From the IMG/VR virus record IMGVR_UViG_3300030329_002291, positions 1-43,301 of that record: DNA of 43,301 bases; one strand, 5' to 3'. The stretch is from a virus. Both the position numbers and the translations under genes were made by a program. This document shows positions 1 through 7,322 of the stretch, piece by piece (position 1 is the stretch's first letter; every line of letters starts with the position of its first letter). The notes beneath the pieces were generated by a model. That model saw only the letters and a list, made by a program, of their open reading frames with translations. It made no database searches and was not told the origin of the DNA.

Positions 1-1870
1 AACAGATGCACTTACTATTGCATTCCCTAACTCAGAAACTAAACCAGTTACTGAAGTAGGTTTTATAGTAATGGCTGTGGATGAAGCTAACACAGGAACT
101 ATATATTATGATGATTCAACTTCAGCAACATTTAATATTGCAACTAATGATGGGAATAATCCTAATCAAGTTACCTTAGCTGCACCAACAGGAACAACTA
201 TTAATGAAATAGTAATACCTGCAGCTTCAGATAACTTACAAGATTGGTGGTTAATAGATAATATTTATTATAAATATACTGCACCAACTCCTACTACTAC
301 CACTACAAGTACAACAACTACGACTACTACTACGACTACTACTACGACTACTACAATTCCACCTCCACCTCCTGCACCACCTGAACCACCTCCACCACCA
401 CCTCCACCTCCTGTAGTTACAGTTGTATTAGATGATGGAACTGAAGCAGAATATGAAGTTTATGAAGTTGAAGATGGTACAGTTGAAAGAGATAACGAAA
501 GAAGAAAGAATGAAGAGCTTTATGGTTGTTATATTACTGACGCTGCTTTGGAACGTGGTGATTGCGATATACCTGAAGAAGTTATAGAAGATGATATTTA
601 TGAAGAAGAAATATATGAAGAAGGAGAAGAGCTTCTTGATGATGTCATTGTGGTACTTGAAATGGCAGATGATGATGAATTTGAAGAACTTGAAGTCATT
701 GAACTTACTGAAGAAGAGATACTTGCTCTTGAAAAGGAGATGGAGATTGAAGCTAAGGAACTTGAACTTCTTGAAGAGTCTGAAGAGATGTTGGAAGAAC
801 TTGGTTTATTACTTACCGAAGAAGAATATGAAGAACTTACTGAAGAAGAAATCTTTGAATTAGAAAAAGAACTAGAAGAATATGTAGAAGTAATCCTTGA
901 AATTGAAGAATACATAGATGATATAGAAGTATTTGAAACTGAAGTAATTATAATTGAAGAAGATATAAACTTAATAGATATATTTATTGCTAATGATTTA
1001 TTTCCTCCTGACCCAGAGGATGTAATAGAAGACTTAAAGGAGGTACAAGATGAACTCATTGAAGAAGAAATTGAAGAGGAAATATTTGAAGATGAAGTTG
1101 AAATTTATAAAGATGAAGAACAAGTTGAAGAGACTGTATTTGAAGTACTTGATATTTTTGATACAGAAGGACCTGCTGAAGAGAAATTATCTGAGGAGAT
1201 AATAGAAGAAGAAGTTGAAGAACTAGAAGAAGTTATTGAAGAGATTATCGTTGTTGATATTCCTGAAGCTACTGAAGAAGAGATAGAAGAGTTTACTGAA
1301 GAGGAGTTAGAAGAATATGAAGAAGCTAAAGAAGAAGCAATACTGGAATTTGTACAAGACCTTCAAACCGAAGAAGTAATAGAAGTTATAGAAGAAGTTA
1401 ATGACATTGGTGTACAAAATCTATCTGAAGCCACAGAAGAAGTCCAAGAGATAGTCCAGGCTGTAGTTGAAGAAGCTATTGAAGAGATAGAAGAACTTAC
1501 TGAAGAACAAGTAGAAGTTGTTGCTGAAGTACTACAAGTAGAAGCTGAGGATGTAGAGATTATTGCCGAAGCTGTTAAGGATGATGAGATAGTAGCTGAA
1601 GCAGTAGAGGAATATGTTGAAAGAGCTGTAGAAAATAAAGATGTAGAAAATTATACTCTCGCTGATGTTGTTACAGAGGTACAGTATGAAGAGTTCTTAG
1701 AGAATCCAATAGAAACTTTTGTGGACTTTGATAACTTAGAAGAAATAACTATTGCAAACATTGGTGATGACATGACATCAGACCAAAGAGAAAAAGCCCA
1801 AGAAGTGGTAGTTCCTGTAATTTTGACTAGAATAGCTAGTATGGCAGCATTTATAATGAGGAAATCATAA
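1..1870 (+). CDS. Thr/Pro-linker, Glu-rich acidic protein (5' end missing)
   Basis: The reading frame is open from base 2, so the N-terminus lies outside the window; a Met codon at 71 is internal. Three parts are visible. A beta-type, Asn/Thr-rich N-terminal segment (to about base 285) contains a WWLIDNIYY-like stretch reminiscent of lectin or surface-adhesion folds. An almost pure Thr run followed by a Pro run (about 286-412) forms a linker. About 450 residues then consist largely of Glu, Ile, Leu, Val and Asp, with an ELTEEE-type motif recurring; coiled coil is likely. It ends in a short hydrophobic, basic tail (IASMAAFIMRKS) that could touch a membrane. Its stop overlaps the next start. 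No family is recognised. A surface, fibre or membrane-linked structural role is inference. Confidence 0.75.
   Translation, partial: TDALTIAFPNSETKPVTEVGFIVMAVDEANTGTIYYDDSTSATFNIATNDGNNPNQVTLAAPTGTTINEIVIPAASDNLQDWWLIDNIYYKYTAPTPTTTTTSTTTTTTTTTTTTTTTIPPPPPAPPEPPPPPPPPPVVTVVLDDGTEAEYEVYEVEDGTVERDNERRKNEELYGCYITDAALERGDCDIPEEVIEDDIYEEEIYEEGEELLDDVIVVLEMADDDEFEELEVIELTEEEILALEKEMEIEAKELELLEESEEMLEELGLLLTEEEYEELTEEEIFELEKELEEYVEVILEIEEYIDDIEVFETEVIIIEEDINLIDIFIANDLFPPDPEDVIEDLKEVQDELIEEEIEEEIFEDEVEIYKDEEQVEETVFEVLDIFDTEGPAEEKLSEEIIEEEVEELEEVIEEIIVVDIPEATEEEIEEFTEEELEEYEEAKEEAILEFVQDLQTEEVIEVIEEVNDIGVQNLSEATEEVQEIVQAVVEEAIEEIEELTEEQVEVVAEVLQVEAEDVEIIAEAVKDDEIVAEAVEEYVERAVENKDVENYTLADVVTEVQYEEFLENPIETFVDFDNLEEITIANIGDDMTSDQREKAQEVVVPVILTRIASMAAFIMRKS
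289..412 (+). repeat. Thr-codon minisatellite and Pro-codon run
   Basis: An ACT/ACG/ACA triplet array, with an ACGACTACTACT unit recurring about three times, is followed directly by CCA/CCT triplets. It encodes poly-Thr then poly-Pro inside the acidic protein. Such arrays are prone to slippage and to assembly error, so the repeat number may vary between related genomes. Confidence 0.85.
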
Positions 1871-1992
1871 TGGCTAAAAAAGTAAGTTGGATGTGGGGTG
1901 GCAAACGTTACTATGGTACTCTTATTAGAGAAACAAAAACGCATAAATTTGCTAGAACACATAATGGAAAGATTAAAAAAATAAAAAAATGA
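1870..1992 (+). CDS. 40-residue basic hypothetical protein
   Basis: The ATG at 1870 shares its first base with the stop of the acidic protein (TAATG), and the TGA stop overlaps the next ATG at 1989 (ATGA). This double overlap is the main evidence that it is real. The product starts MAKKVSWMWGGKRYYG and ends in a Lys-rich tail (KIKKIKK), giving a strongly basic peptide next to a strongly acidic one. Electrostatic pairing of the two is conceivable but unproven. No family is recognised. Confidence 0.6.
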   Translation: MAKKVSWMWGGKRYYGTLIRETKTHKFARTHNGKIKKIKK

Positions 1993-2210
1993 AGATTTTA
2001 AAAAATATTTATAATTGGTTTATAGAAATAATTAAAGAAACTTTAAATCTTTCCTGGACTTTAGTTGGTTTAGTTATTGCTACGCTTACTCTTACAGGTT
2101 CAGCTCAACAAATTACAGGTCTTGCGACTTTAATTACATTAGTCATATGGTTGTTAACCATAGGATTTAGAAAAGGTAATGATGATACTAAAAAATCAGC
2201 AAGTAGATAG
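1989..2210 (+). CDS. Small two-helix membrane protein, possible holin
   Basis: This 73-residue protein has a Lys/Ile-rich amphipathic N-terminus, two hydrophobic segments (about residues 22-40 and 43-61) split by a short Ser-Ala-Gln-Gln turn, and a charged C-terminal tail (RKGNDDTKK). This is the usual shape of a class II phage holin. Its place beside the DUF5675-like gene and a second holin-like gene suggests a lysis cassette. The start overlaps the preceding stop (ATGA). It could instead be a pinholin, an antiholin or another membrane protein; no family-specific motif is visible. Confidence 0.55.
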   Translation: MKILKNIYNWFIEIIKETLNLSWTLVGLVIATLTLTGSAQQITGLATLITLVIWLLTIGFRKGNDDTKKSASR

Positions 2211-2283
2211 TCAGTGTGTGTCATATAAGAACGAAAAAGGTACTCATGTTACAATTTGTAACTGCAAGTACCCTAAAAGGTAG
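2179..2283 (+). CDS. Possible 34-residue Cys-containing peptide
   Basis: An ATG at 2179 (or 2182), preceded by AAAAGG, opens a frame that overlaps the 3' end of the membrane protein and stops at 2283, ten bases before the next gene. The product ends CVSYKNEKGTHVTICNCKYP, with three Cys residues in 15, so it could bind metal or form disulfides. The same DNA also forms a hairpin (2239-2272), so the stretch may instead be regulatory RNA. Coding status is uncertain. Confidence 0.3.
   Translation: MMILKNQQVDSQCVSYKNEKGTHVTICNCKYPKR
2239..2272 (+). other. Hairpin between the two lysis-region genes
   Basis: GGTACT pairs with AGTACC (outer arm) and GTTAC with GTAAC (inner arm) around an AATTT loop, with a small internal bulge. 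No U-tract follows, so it is not a typical terminator. It sits about 20 bases upstream of the start at 2293 and could influence translation or mRNA processing. Confidence 0.4.
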
Positions 2284-2292
2284 GAGAAAAAT

Positions 2293-2847
2293 ATGAAATT
2301 ACAGGTTGTAAGGACACAATTTGGCAAAGATGCCACAAACGGTATGCTTTTCGTTGACGGACTTTTTGAGTGCTATACTCTCGAAGACCAATATCAAGCA
2401 GTTAAAGTCATGCATGAAACATGTATTCCTGAAGGAACTTATGATATAACACTAAGAACTGTCGGAGGATTTAATGACCGCTATCAAAAGAAGTATCCAG
2501 ATATGCACCGTGGTATGTTTTGGATAAAAGATGTTCCAGGATTTGAGTATATCTTGATACATCAGGGGAATACAGACGAGCATACCTCTGGTTGTCTTAT
2601 AATTGGAGACACACAACAGGATTTAGACGTATCTTTCAACGGAATGGTCGGAAGTTCGGCAAATGCGTACAAAAAACTCTATCCGAAGGTGGCAAAACAG
2701 CTACTTATGGGTAATAAAGTGACCATAGAATATAGCAAAGTACAGTTAGATAAGCAAGAACCATCTGATATTTATGAAAAGTTAAGTGAACTAAGTGGAG
2801 AAATCCAAATACTAACTGCTAAACTTGATGGTAAGAATATAATATAA
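2293..2847 (+). CDS. DUF5675-like protein, possible cell-wall enzyme
   Basis: This 184-residue protein has the features I associate with DUF5675: a start like KLQVVRTQFG, an FECYTLED motif (about residues 27-34), a PEGTYDI motif, and an IHQGN..HTSGCLIIGD signature (about 91-108). The His-Gly-Asn plus Ser-Gly-Cys pattern resembles the active site of L,D-transpeptidase-type folds, so a peptidoglycan-acting lysis role is plausible but inferred. The last 45 residues look helical and are probably an extra tail. A good ribosome site (TAGGAGAAAAAT) precedes the ATG. The stop overlaps the holin start. Confidence 0.75.
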   Translation: MKLQVVRTQFGKDATNGMLFVDGLFECYTLEDQYQAVKVMHETCIPEGTYDITLRTVGGFNDRYQKKYPDMHRGMFWIKDVPGFEYILIHQGNTDEHTSGCLIIGDTQQDLDVSFNGMVGSSANAYKKLYPKVAKQLLMGNKVTIEYSKVQLDKQEPSDIYEKLSELSGEIQILTAKLDGKNII

Positions 2848-3128
2848 TGTTTGAAAAATTCAAAAGAACAAGAGACTCTGAGGGAAAGTTTAAGAAGGAC
2901 TTGTGGTGGACTCCTTGGAACGAAGCATGGAGTTATAAAATGAGTGAAGACTTGAAAGATATGATTGAGCGAACAGCTTGGACATTCATTGAAGCCTTTA
3001 TCGGTGCTTTAACTGTTGCTCCATTAGTTGGTGTAGACGCTGAAGTTATTCAGTTAGCTGCGTTAGCTGGTGGTGGAGCTGCATTAGCAGTAGTTAAAAC
3101 ATACGCTAAAAAGCAAATTTCTAAATAA
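2847..3128 (+). CDS. Holin, phage r1t-like
   Basis: The protein has 93 residues. A charged N-terminus (KFKRTRDSEGKFKKD) is followed by ERTAWTFIEAFIGALTV and then a Gly/Ala-rich second hydrophobic helix (AALAGGGAALAVVKTYA) ending in Lys. The RTAWTF..AF.GAL arrangement matches what I know of the r1t holin family, found in lactococcal and actinobacterial phages. It would form lesions in the host membrane to release or activate the lysin. It starts one base into the stop of the DUF5675-like gene (AATG overlap), which supports a lysis operon. Confidence 0.7.
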   Translation: MFEKFKRTRDSEGKFKKDLWWTPWNEAWSYKMSEDLKDMIERTAWTFIEAFIGALTVAPLVGVDAEVIQLAALAGGGAALAVVKTYAKKQISK

Positions 3129-3176
3129 ACATATAGTCTCTCAATAACTGTATACTTGTATTAACAGGATTGGAGA

Positions 3177-4359
3177 ATGTATCGCAAAGAAAAACCCTAT
3201 ACCTGAAGAGTGGGGAAATAATTTCTATAAATCAGGTTGGAAACCAGGACTAGAAGTCAATGAACAAAGCGGCTTAGGAGAAATAACACACGTTGGAACA
3301 GACCCTAATTATAGGGAGAAGTTTGATGACATACTCTTACAATGGGGATTCGACCCTAAATTATACGAAATTGAAGGCTCAGTACGTGCATCTGCGTGGA
3401 ATACACAACTAAAAGGTGGAGAAACTACTACTTTTTATGCATTTAAAGGGATTGTACGCAAAAAAGACCCAGGACATGACAAGTATTTTCAAGAATTATT
3501 CAAAAAAGCCTCTAAAAAGCCTCCTATAACAAAGAAATATAGCGGTGGTGACACTGCTTTTATGTTTTTTATGGCTGACTGGCAGTTGGGGAAGCGAGAT
3601 TTTGGAGTTGAGAACACAATCGCAAGGTATGACCAAGCATTACAGGACGCAGTTAATAGAATTAAAGATTTACGTAGGTTGAATGTAGCTATAGATGAAA
3701 TCTATCTTGTTGGACTTGGTGATATTACAGAAAACTGTACATCTAGCTTCTACGCATCTCAGCCTTTCAATGTAGAGCTATCACTTATAGAACAATATGC
3801 TCTTGCACGTTCAATGATAATGAAAACAATAGATACTTTCCTTCCTCTTGCAGACAAAATAGTACTTTGTGGAGTTCCAGGTAACCATGGTGAGATGACA
3901 AGGGCAGGAAAAGGTGCAGTTTTTACAGACCGTCTTGATAATAGTGACATTATGCACCTACAAATATGTGAAGAGATAATGGCTGCAAATAAAAAGAGAT
4001 ATAAAGGAGTTAAGGTTGTAGTTCCTGATAATTATCATCAAGTTATAGAGGTTAAATCAATAACTTGTGCTTGGACTCACGGACATATGAGTTCTGGCAG
4101 TGGCAATGCAGAAAATAAGATAGAAAATTGGTGGAAAGGACAAATGTATGGTTTTCTTCCTGCGGCAGAGGCCAAAATTCTTGTAACAGGTCACTATCAT
4201 CACTTTCGTTCTAAACAACAAGGCGATAGGACTTGGTTTCAATCTCCATCTTTAGATAAATCAATAGATTTTACAGCAAGAACAGGAATGTGGAGTCATC
4301 CAGGAGTATTAACGTTTACAATTAACAAAAAAGGTTGGGATAACCTTTGTATTTTGTAA
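3177..4359 (+). CDS. Calcineurin-like metallophosphoesterase, start frame-disrupted
   Basis: The catalytic domain is clear: ADWQLG (first metal Asp), GDITEN, GNHGE, THGH and GHYHH appear in the order expected for calcineurin-like phosphoesterases, encoded from about 3570 to 4205. A start at the ATG at 3562 would lose about 127 well-formed upstream residues (from 3181) in the same frame, which has no standard start codon after the stop at 3145-3147. An ATG at 3177 with an upstream AGG would read MYRKEKP and needs a +1 shift at CCC-T (3195-3198) to join the main frame. The protein would then have about 393 residues. Related actinophage proteins have a similar N-terminal extension, as far as I recall. 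The likely role is nucleic-acid phosphodiester hydrolysis; the substrate is unknown. Confidence 0.75.
4330..4353 (+). terminator. Weak terminator-like hairpin at the end of the phosphoesterase
   Basis: AAAGGTT pairs with AACCTTT around GGGAT, followed by GTATTTTG. It lies inside the last codons, where the + strand gene meets the leftward operon with one base between the stops. The stem is short and the U-run broken, so termination is uncertain. Confidence 0.25.
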
Positions 4360-4360
4360 T

Positions 4361-4495
4361 TTAAATAAATCCTCTGTTGCAGTTATAACAAAGTCCTGTT
4401 TTTCCATCTAAAACATCAGTTTGTTTACATACACGACATTTTATTGGGTCTAATTCGTCATCTAAATCATCAAGTATTACACTGTCAAAAATCAT
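4361..4495 (-). CDS. Small zinc-ribbon protein (44 residues)
   Basis: An ATG at 4495 with an AGGAG site upstream gives MIFDSVILDDLDDELDP, then KCRVC and, 15 residues on, CYNC. These two CxxC knuckles are a classic zinc-ribbon pattern. The acidic N-terminus and the small size recall phage microproteins that bind host machinery, but no function can be named. It is the last gene of the leftward operon; its start overlaps the stop of the preceding peptide gene (ATGA). Confidence 0.65.
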   Translation of the reverse strand: MIFDSVILDDLDDELDPIKCRVCKQTDVLDGKTGLCYNCNRGFI

Positions 4496-4560
4496 TTGAT
4501 ATTAACTCCTATTAACATTCCTAATAATATAAGTATAAAATACTGTATTAGTTCTATCAT
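4492..4560 (-). CDS. 22-residue single-helix membrane peptide
   Basis: The ATG at 4560 opens a frame for a peptide that is nearly all Ile, Leu, Gly and Met after MIELIQYF, so one membrane helix. It overlaps the genes on both sides in ATGA fashion, which makes translation by re-initiation plausible. Its small size means it could be chance; the ordered overlaps are the main support. Confidence 0.45.
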   Translation of the reverse strand: MIELIQYFILILLGMLIGVNIK

Positions 4561-4667
4561 TCTTCTACTACTACTATTTCCAAGGGGATATGTGTAGGCT
4601 TCTCTATAACTTTATACTCTTGCAAAACATTCTCCTTATCAACAATAATTTTAATTTTTACTGTCAT
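4557..4667 (-). CDS. 36-residue hypothetical protein
   Basis: The frame starts at an ATG whose bases overlap the TGA of the upstream gene and ends in a TGA overlapping the next ATG. The product begins MTVKIKIIVDKENVLQEY and ends IVVVEE, an alternating polar/hydrophobic pattern consistent with a small beta hairpin. No family is recognised. Confidence 0.5.
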   Translation of the reverse strand: MTVKIKIIVDKENVLQEYKVIEKPTHIPLEIVVVEE

Positions 4668-4897
4668 TCTTCCTCTTGCTTTTCTTCTTCTTCTCTTACT
4701 TCATTCATCACTTGCATATTAAAATTGTAATCAGTTACAAATTGAACAACTAATTTATCTATTTTATGTGTGCTATGATTGTTTAATTTAATTCCTGTCT
4801 GTGAAACTTCTTGACCTCCACAGGCATTAGCTAAATTTATTGCCCATTTTTTTAATAGTTTTGGCTCTTTAAATATATTTTCTTTGCCTCTAGGCAT
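4664..4897 (-). CDS. 77-residue hypothetical protein
   Basis: A longer frame to 4957 exists, but the ATG at 4897 is preferred: AAAGGAG lies eight bases upstream and the codon overlaps the previous stop (TAATG). The product starts MPRGKENIFKEPKLLKKWA, has a helical middle (WAINLANACGG) and ends in a Glu-rich tail (EVREEEEKQEEE). The LLKKWA..LANACGG stretch is reminiscent of small phage nucleic-acid-associated proteins, but I cannot assign it. Confidence 0.6.
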   Translation of the reverse strand: MPRGKENIFKEPKLLKKWAINLANACGGQEVSQTGIKLNNHSTHKIDKLVVQFVTDYNFNMQVMNEVREEEEKQEEE

Positions 4898-5193
4898 TAG
4901 AAAGCTCCTTTCTTCATAAGTTCCTTTTCTTGTTTTGTTTTTAAAATCGCATAACATGTTTTTATTTTATAAATATGGTAATTTTCCTCTGTAACTTCCT
5001 TGTATTGTTCAATACAAAAATCATTACCGTCCATATCTGTTGCGTATGCTTTAGGATTGTCATTTTTTAAACTACAGAAATGCTTTCTTCTTGGCTTACT
5101 TTCAACAGTAAAGTCATGGTCTGGAAAACGTTTCTGTAGTTTGTTTACAATTTTATCTAATTTAAATGATATAGGCTCTAATCCATCTGACAT
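4897..5193 (-). CDS. 98-residue hypothetical protein
   Basis: It starts at an ATG overlapping the stop of the putative annealing protein gene (TAATG) and ends overlapping the next start. The sequence has a mixed basic and acidic character, an FPDHDFTVESKPRRKHF segment, and three scattered Cys residues without a metal-site pattern. Its tight position after the annealing-protein candidate suggests a linked nucleic-acid role, but no family is recognised. Confidence 0.6.
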   Translation of the reverse strand: MSDGLEPISFKLDKIVNKLQKRFPDHDFTVESKPRRKHFCSLKNDNPKAYATDMDGNDFCIEQYKEVTEENYHIYKIKTCYAILKTKQEKELMKKGAF

Positions 5194-6119
5194 TATTTAA
5201 CCTTATCGTTCCAATTAGAAATAATTTCACTAGCTTGTGTCCCTGTTAGGTTGCCATCTCCATAAATTGCTTTAAGTTCCTTAACTTCATCTGCGTCAAG
5301 TTTATCTTGTGCTTTACTCATAATGTCATTAACCCATTTCATTTGACCCTCACTAGCAGGATTATCTCCTCCATAATTGCTCATTTCATCACCCCCTTGT
5401 GTCTTTTCCTCTGTTTCAAATACTTTTTCTACATTATTAATATTACCTGTAGATTCTTCATACTTCTTCTCAAACTCATCAAGGAATTTATCCATCATAC
5501 CGTTAGACCATTTCTCAACATCTTCCATAAAATCGTCCTCAGATACAAGCCTCGCATAGACACTTGCCTGGATTTCCTTGCGTTGTGTTTCATCAGAACA
5601 TATTTCCTGCATAACATGTTTCATTTGCTCTGCATTTTTATTGTTTTTAGTTGTATTTGTCTTAGGTTCTGACACCATCTCATCAGCAACTTTTTCCATT
5701 GCAGCTTTCTCTTCTGCAGTAGGTTGATTCTCTTTCTTACGCATATCAACTTTTTCTACTTTGACTTTATCGTCTTTAAATTTCTGAGTCTTAGTCATTT
5801 CCTGCATAGATGGTCGCTTTTTACCACTACCTTGATACATCCAATTAGCTAATGCTCTACCTATAGCAGAAGTTTCGCAGTTCTCTACCCAGGAAGTATT
5901 ATTTACATAAGCATTACCTTGTCCTTTGGTTTCCTCTGCTATACCTGTAGCTACAGGATTTACGTCATCTATATCTTTGTAAACTGACGCTTTAATAACG
6001 ATAACTTTTGCGTCATCTGACGTATAGGTTGGTTCTGTTTCAATTCTTCCGTTTGGATAATCTTTCCAAAACTTAACTAACCTATCCTCTACGTTTTCGT
6101 ACTCGTCTTGCCATCCCAT
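5193..6119 (-). CDS. Putative ssDNA-binding/annealing-type protein
   Basis: In this 308-residue protein, residues 1-110 carry the most recognisable part: ATGIAEE (57-63), then a WVENCETSAIGRALAN block (77-92), close to motifs I recall from phage proteins linked to recombination in actinophages. A long charged, low-complexity stretch follows (about 105-250). The C-terminal module (253-308) has ASEGQMKWVNDIM and LTGTQASEIIS, the pattern of a small helical domain often found at the end of phage ssDNA or recombination proteins. A role in DNA annealing or repair is inference. No exonuclease partner is visible nearby. The start abuts the previous stop (TAAATG). Confidence 0.5.
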   Translation of the reverse strand: MGWQDEYENVEDRLVKFWKDYPNGRIETEPTYTSDDAKVIVIKASVYKDIDDVNPVATGIAEETKGQGNAYVNNTSWVENCETSAIGRALANWMYQGSGKKRPSMQEMTKTQKFKDDKVKVEKVDMRKKENQPTAEEKAAMEKVADEMVSEPKTNTTKNNKNAEQMKHVMQEICSDETQRKEIQASVYARLVSEDDFMEDVEKWSNGMMDKFLDEFEKKYEESTGNINNVEKVFETEEKTQGGDEMSNYGGDNPASEGQMKWVNDIMSKAQDKLDADEVKELKAIYGDGNLTGTQASEIISNWNDKVK

Positions 6120-6305
6120 TTACATATCCTTTCTTTTTTTGGCTCTATTTCTGAAGAAATCCTCTTCAGTAGTCATTGGCGTTCCATCCCAATCACATAT
6201 CGGCTCGTAGTATTCTTTTGACCTACGAATTTCTAATTTATAAATCGTTCCAAATAAATCAAAACGAAACTTTTTAGGTGTCTTACTTATTGTTGTCCAA
6301 GGCAT
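6120..6305 (-). CDS. 61-residue basic hypothetical protein
   Basis: The frame stays open to 6332, but the ATG at 6305 has a strong GGAGGAGG site just upstream and is preferred (MPWTTISKTPKKF). The product is rich in aromatic and basic residues (KFRFDLFGTIYKLEIRRSKEYYEPI) with a basic C-terminus (NRAKKRKDM). It overlaps the HTH gene upstream by 23 bases. No family is recognised; nucleic-acid contact is possible from charge alone. Confidence 0.6.
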   Translation of the reverse strand: MPWTTISKTPKKFRFDLFGTIYKLEIRRSKEYYEPICDWDGTPMTTEEDFFRNRAKKRKDM

Positions 6306-6522
6306 TTTCCTCCTCCAATATTTTATAAACACGCTGTCTTGTTACATTATATATTTTTGCTATGACAGTAACTTTTACACCTCTTTGTCGTAGTTCCAAC
6401 ATATGTTCTTTTCTTTCTTTAATCATTATTAGCTTCTGCTCTTTAGCATATTCTAAATGCTCCATAATCTGTTTTGCTTTTTGCCTCTCAGAATTGTTAT
6501 TTATTTCATCTATATAGGTCAT
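6283..6522 (-). CDS. Helix-turn-helix regulator
   Basis: This 79-residue protein has a basic, helical first half. Residues 43-70 (ELRQRGVKVTVIAKIYNV, then TRQRVYKILEEE) form a helix-turn-helix of the kind seen in sigma region 4 and small phage regulators: a Gly-turn, an AKIYNVTRQRVY recognition-helix pattern and a following hydrophobic helix. It probably binds DNA, perhaps at the repeats in the control region (8260-9693). That link is inference. It overlaps its neighbours on both sides. Confidence 0.6.
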   Translation of the reverse strand: MTYIDEINNNSERQKAKQIMEHLEYAKEQKLIMIKERKEHMLELRQRGVKVTVIAKIYNVTRQRVYKILEEENALDNNK

Positions 6523-6803
6523 TCAACTAAATCCCTCATACTTTCTCTCTCTTTTGCTGTTGCTATAAGCTCATATGCACACGAGTTATTCGGTAAATCA
6601 TGTGATAATATGTCATGCCCATCAGCTCTTAATTGGTGAATTGCTCCACTTATTCTTGGTATTCCATATTCATATATGAAAGTCATTGCGTGTATGTCTT
6701 TGTTTGGAGATAATCTTGCGACCTCTAACATCCATAACACTTTTGCTTTCTGACTTTTAAATTTTGGAATAGGTTTGTCCTGGAAAAACTCAAATAGTTC
6801 CAT
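6519..6803 (-). CDS. Winged-helix-like protein
   Basis: In this 94-residue protein, residues about 18-65 (KAKVLWMLEVARL, then MTFIYEYGIPRISGAIHQLRADGHDI) show the helix, helix, recognition-helix and 'LRADGHDI' wing entry pattern typical of winged-helix domains in phage regulators and replication accessory proteins. Its start overlaps the upstream stop (TAATG) and its stop overlaps the HTH gene (ATGA), so the two putative DNA-binding proteins are coupled. It could also be a replication-initiation accessory protein. Confidence 0.55.
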   Translation of the reverse strand: MELFEFFQDKPIPKFKSQKAKVLWMLEVARLSPNKDIHAMTFIYEYGIPRISGAIHQLRADGHDILSHDLPNNSCAYELIATAKERESMRDLVE

Positions 6804-6970
6804 TATTCTTTATCCTCATAAGAAATAAATTCTACTTCCTGCTCTTTACCATTAATTGACTTGCTAACTGTCAATGATTTAATTAATACATCATCATCAG
6901 AAAATACCCTTACAATATTTCCGTCATTAATATCAATATTTAAACCAATTTTTAAAGGATGTTCCGACAT
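6803..6970 (-). CDS. 55-residue hypothetical protein
   Basis: The ATG at 6970 overlaps the previous stop (TAATG) and the TAA overlaps the next start. The product (MSEHPLKIGLNIDINDGNIVRVF at its start, ending ISYEDKE) has short alternating beta-like strands and many Asp/Glu residues. No family is recognised. The overlaps on both sides are the main evidence that it is translated. Confidence 0.55.
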   Translation of the reverse strand: MSEHPLKIGLNIDINDGNIVRVFSDDDVLIKSLTVSKSINGKEQEVEFISYEDKE

Positions 6971-7089
6971 TATTTATTCCTCTCTTTCTTTAATCCTACC
7001 CATACAGCTATATCAGTAGTGCTATGAAGTAGCCATAATATAACAAAAGTTGTCAATGCAATACTTAAAGTTTGTAATTCAGCACTCAC
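6970..7089 (-). CDS. 39-residue single-pass membrane peptide, GTG start
   Basis: A GTG start at 7089 overlaps the upstream TGA (GTGA), and the stop overlaps the next ATG. The product MSAELQTLSIALTTFVILWLL has one clear membrane helix, followed by HSTTDIAVWVGLKKERNK with a basic end predicted to stay in the cytoplasm. The function is unknown; small membrane proteins in early phage operons often act on host membrane functions. Confidence 0.5.
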   Translation of the reverse strand: MSAELQTLSIALTTFVILWLLHSTTDIAVWVGLKKERNK

Positions 7090-7322
7090 TTTAGATTTTC
7101 CTTTACTTCATCAATTACGCTTTGCACATAGTTAGTTCCGTCATCTTCTCCCATAACTAACATAATGTTACCTATTAAGATGTCTATTTGTTTTCCGATT
7201 CCTAATACAGAATCAGCCAACTGCATATCGCAACCTAATTCTGTTGCTTTCGCATGAAGTTTTGCTCTAACTCTTTCTCTTTCCTCGTAGAGTTCTTTTA
7301 ACTCTTTAGGTAGTTCGCTCAT
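7086..7322 (-). CDS. 78-residue helical hypothetical protein
   Basis: An ATG at 7322 preceded by GAGGAGG is preferred over an upstream in-frame GTG. The product starts MSELPKELKELYEERERVRAKLHAKA, a strongly helical, charged coiled-coil-like segment, then GIGKQIDILIGNIMLVMGEDDG and an acidic tail. No family is recognised. The gene starts inside the end of the zinc-ribbon gene (ATGA overlap). Confidence 0.6.
   Translation of the reverse strand: MSELPKELKELYEERERVRAKLHAKATELGCDMQLADSVLGIGKQIDILIGNIMLVMGEDDGTNYVQSVIDEVKENLK

Noticed and set aside
289-360. Thr repeat as a mobile element or recombination site
   Set aside because: It is an in-frame codon repeat with no inverted ends or duplicated target; simple slippage explains it.
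591-863. Lys/Leu-rich frame in the + strand inside the acidic gene
   Set aside because: It is a frame-shadow of the GAAGAA repeats; low complexity and no independent support.
598-1059. Ser-rich reading frame on the opposite strand of the acidic gene
   Set aside because: It is the mirror of GAA/GAG-type codons (TTC, CTT, TCT), so its Ser-rich content is forced by the Glu-rich gene; no ribosome site.
5307-5672. Hydrophobic + strand frame opposite the putative annealing protein
   Set aside because: It is antisense to a well-placed operon gene; Phe/Ile-rich only because of AT-rich codons; no ribosome site.
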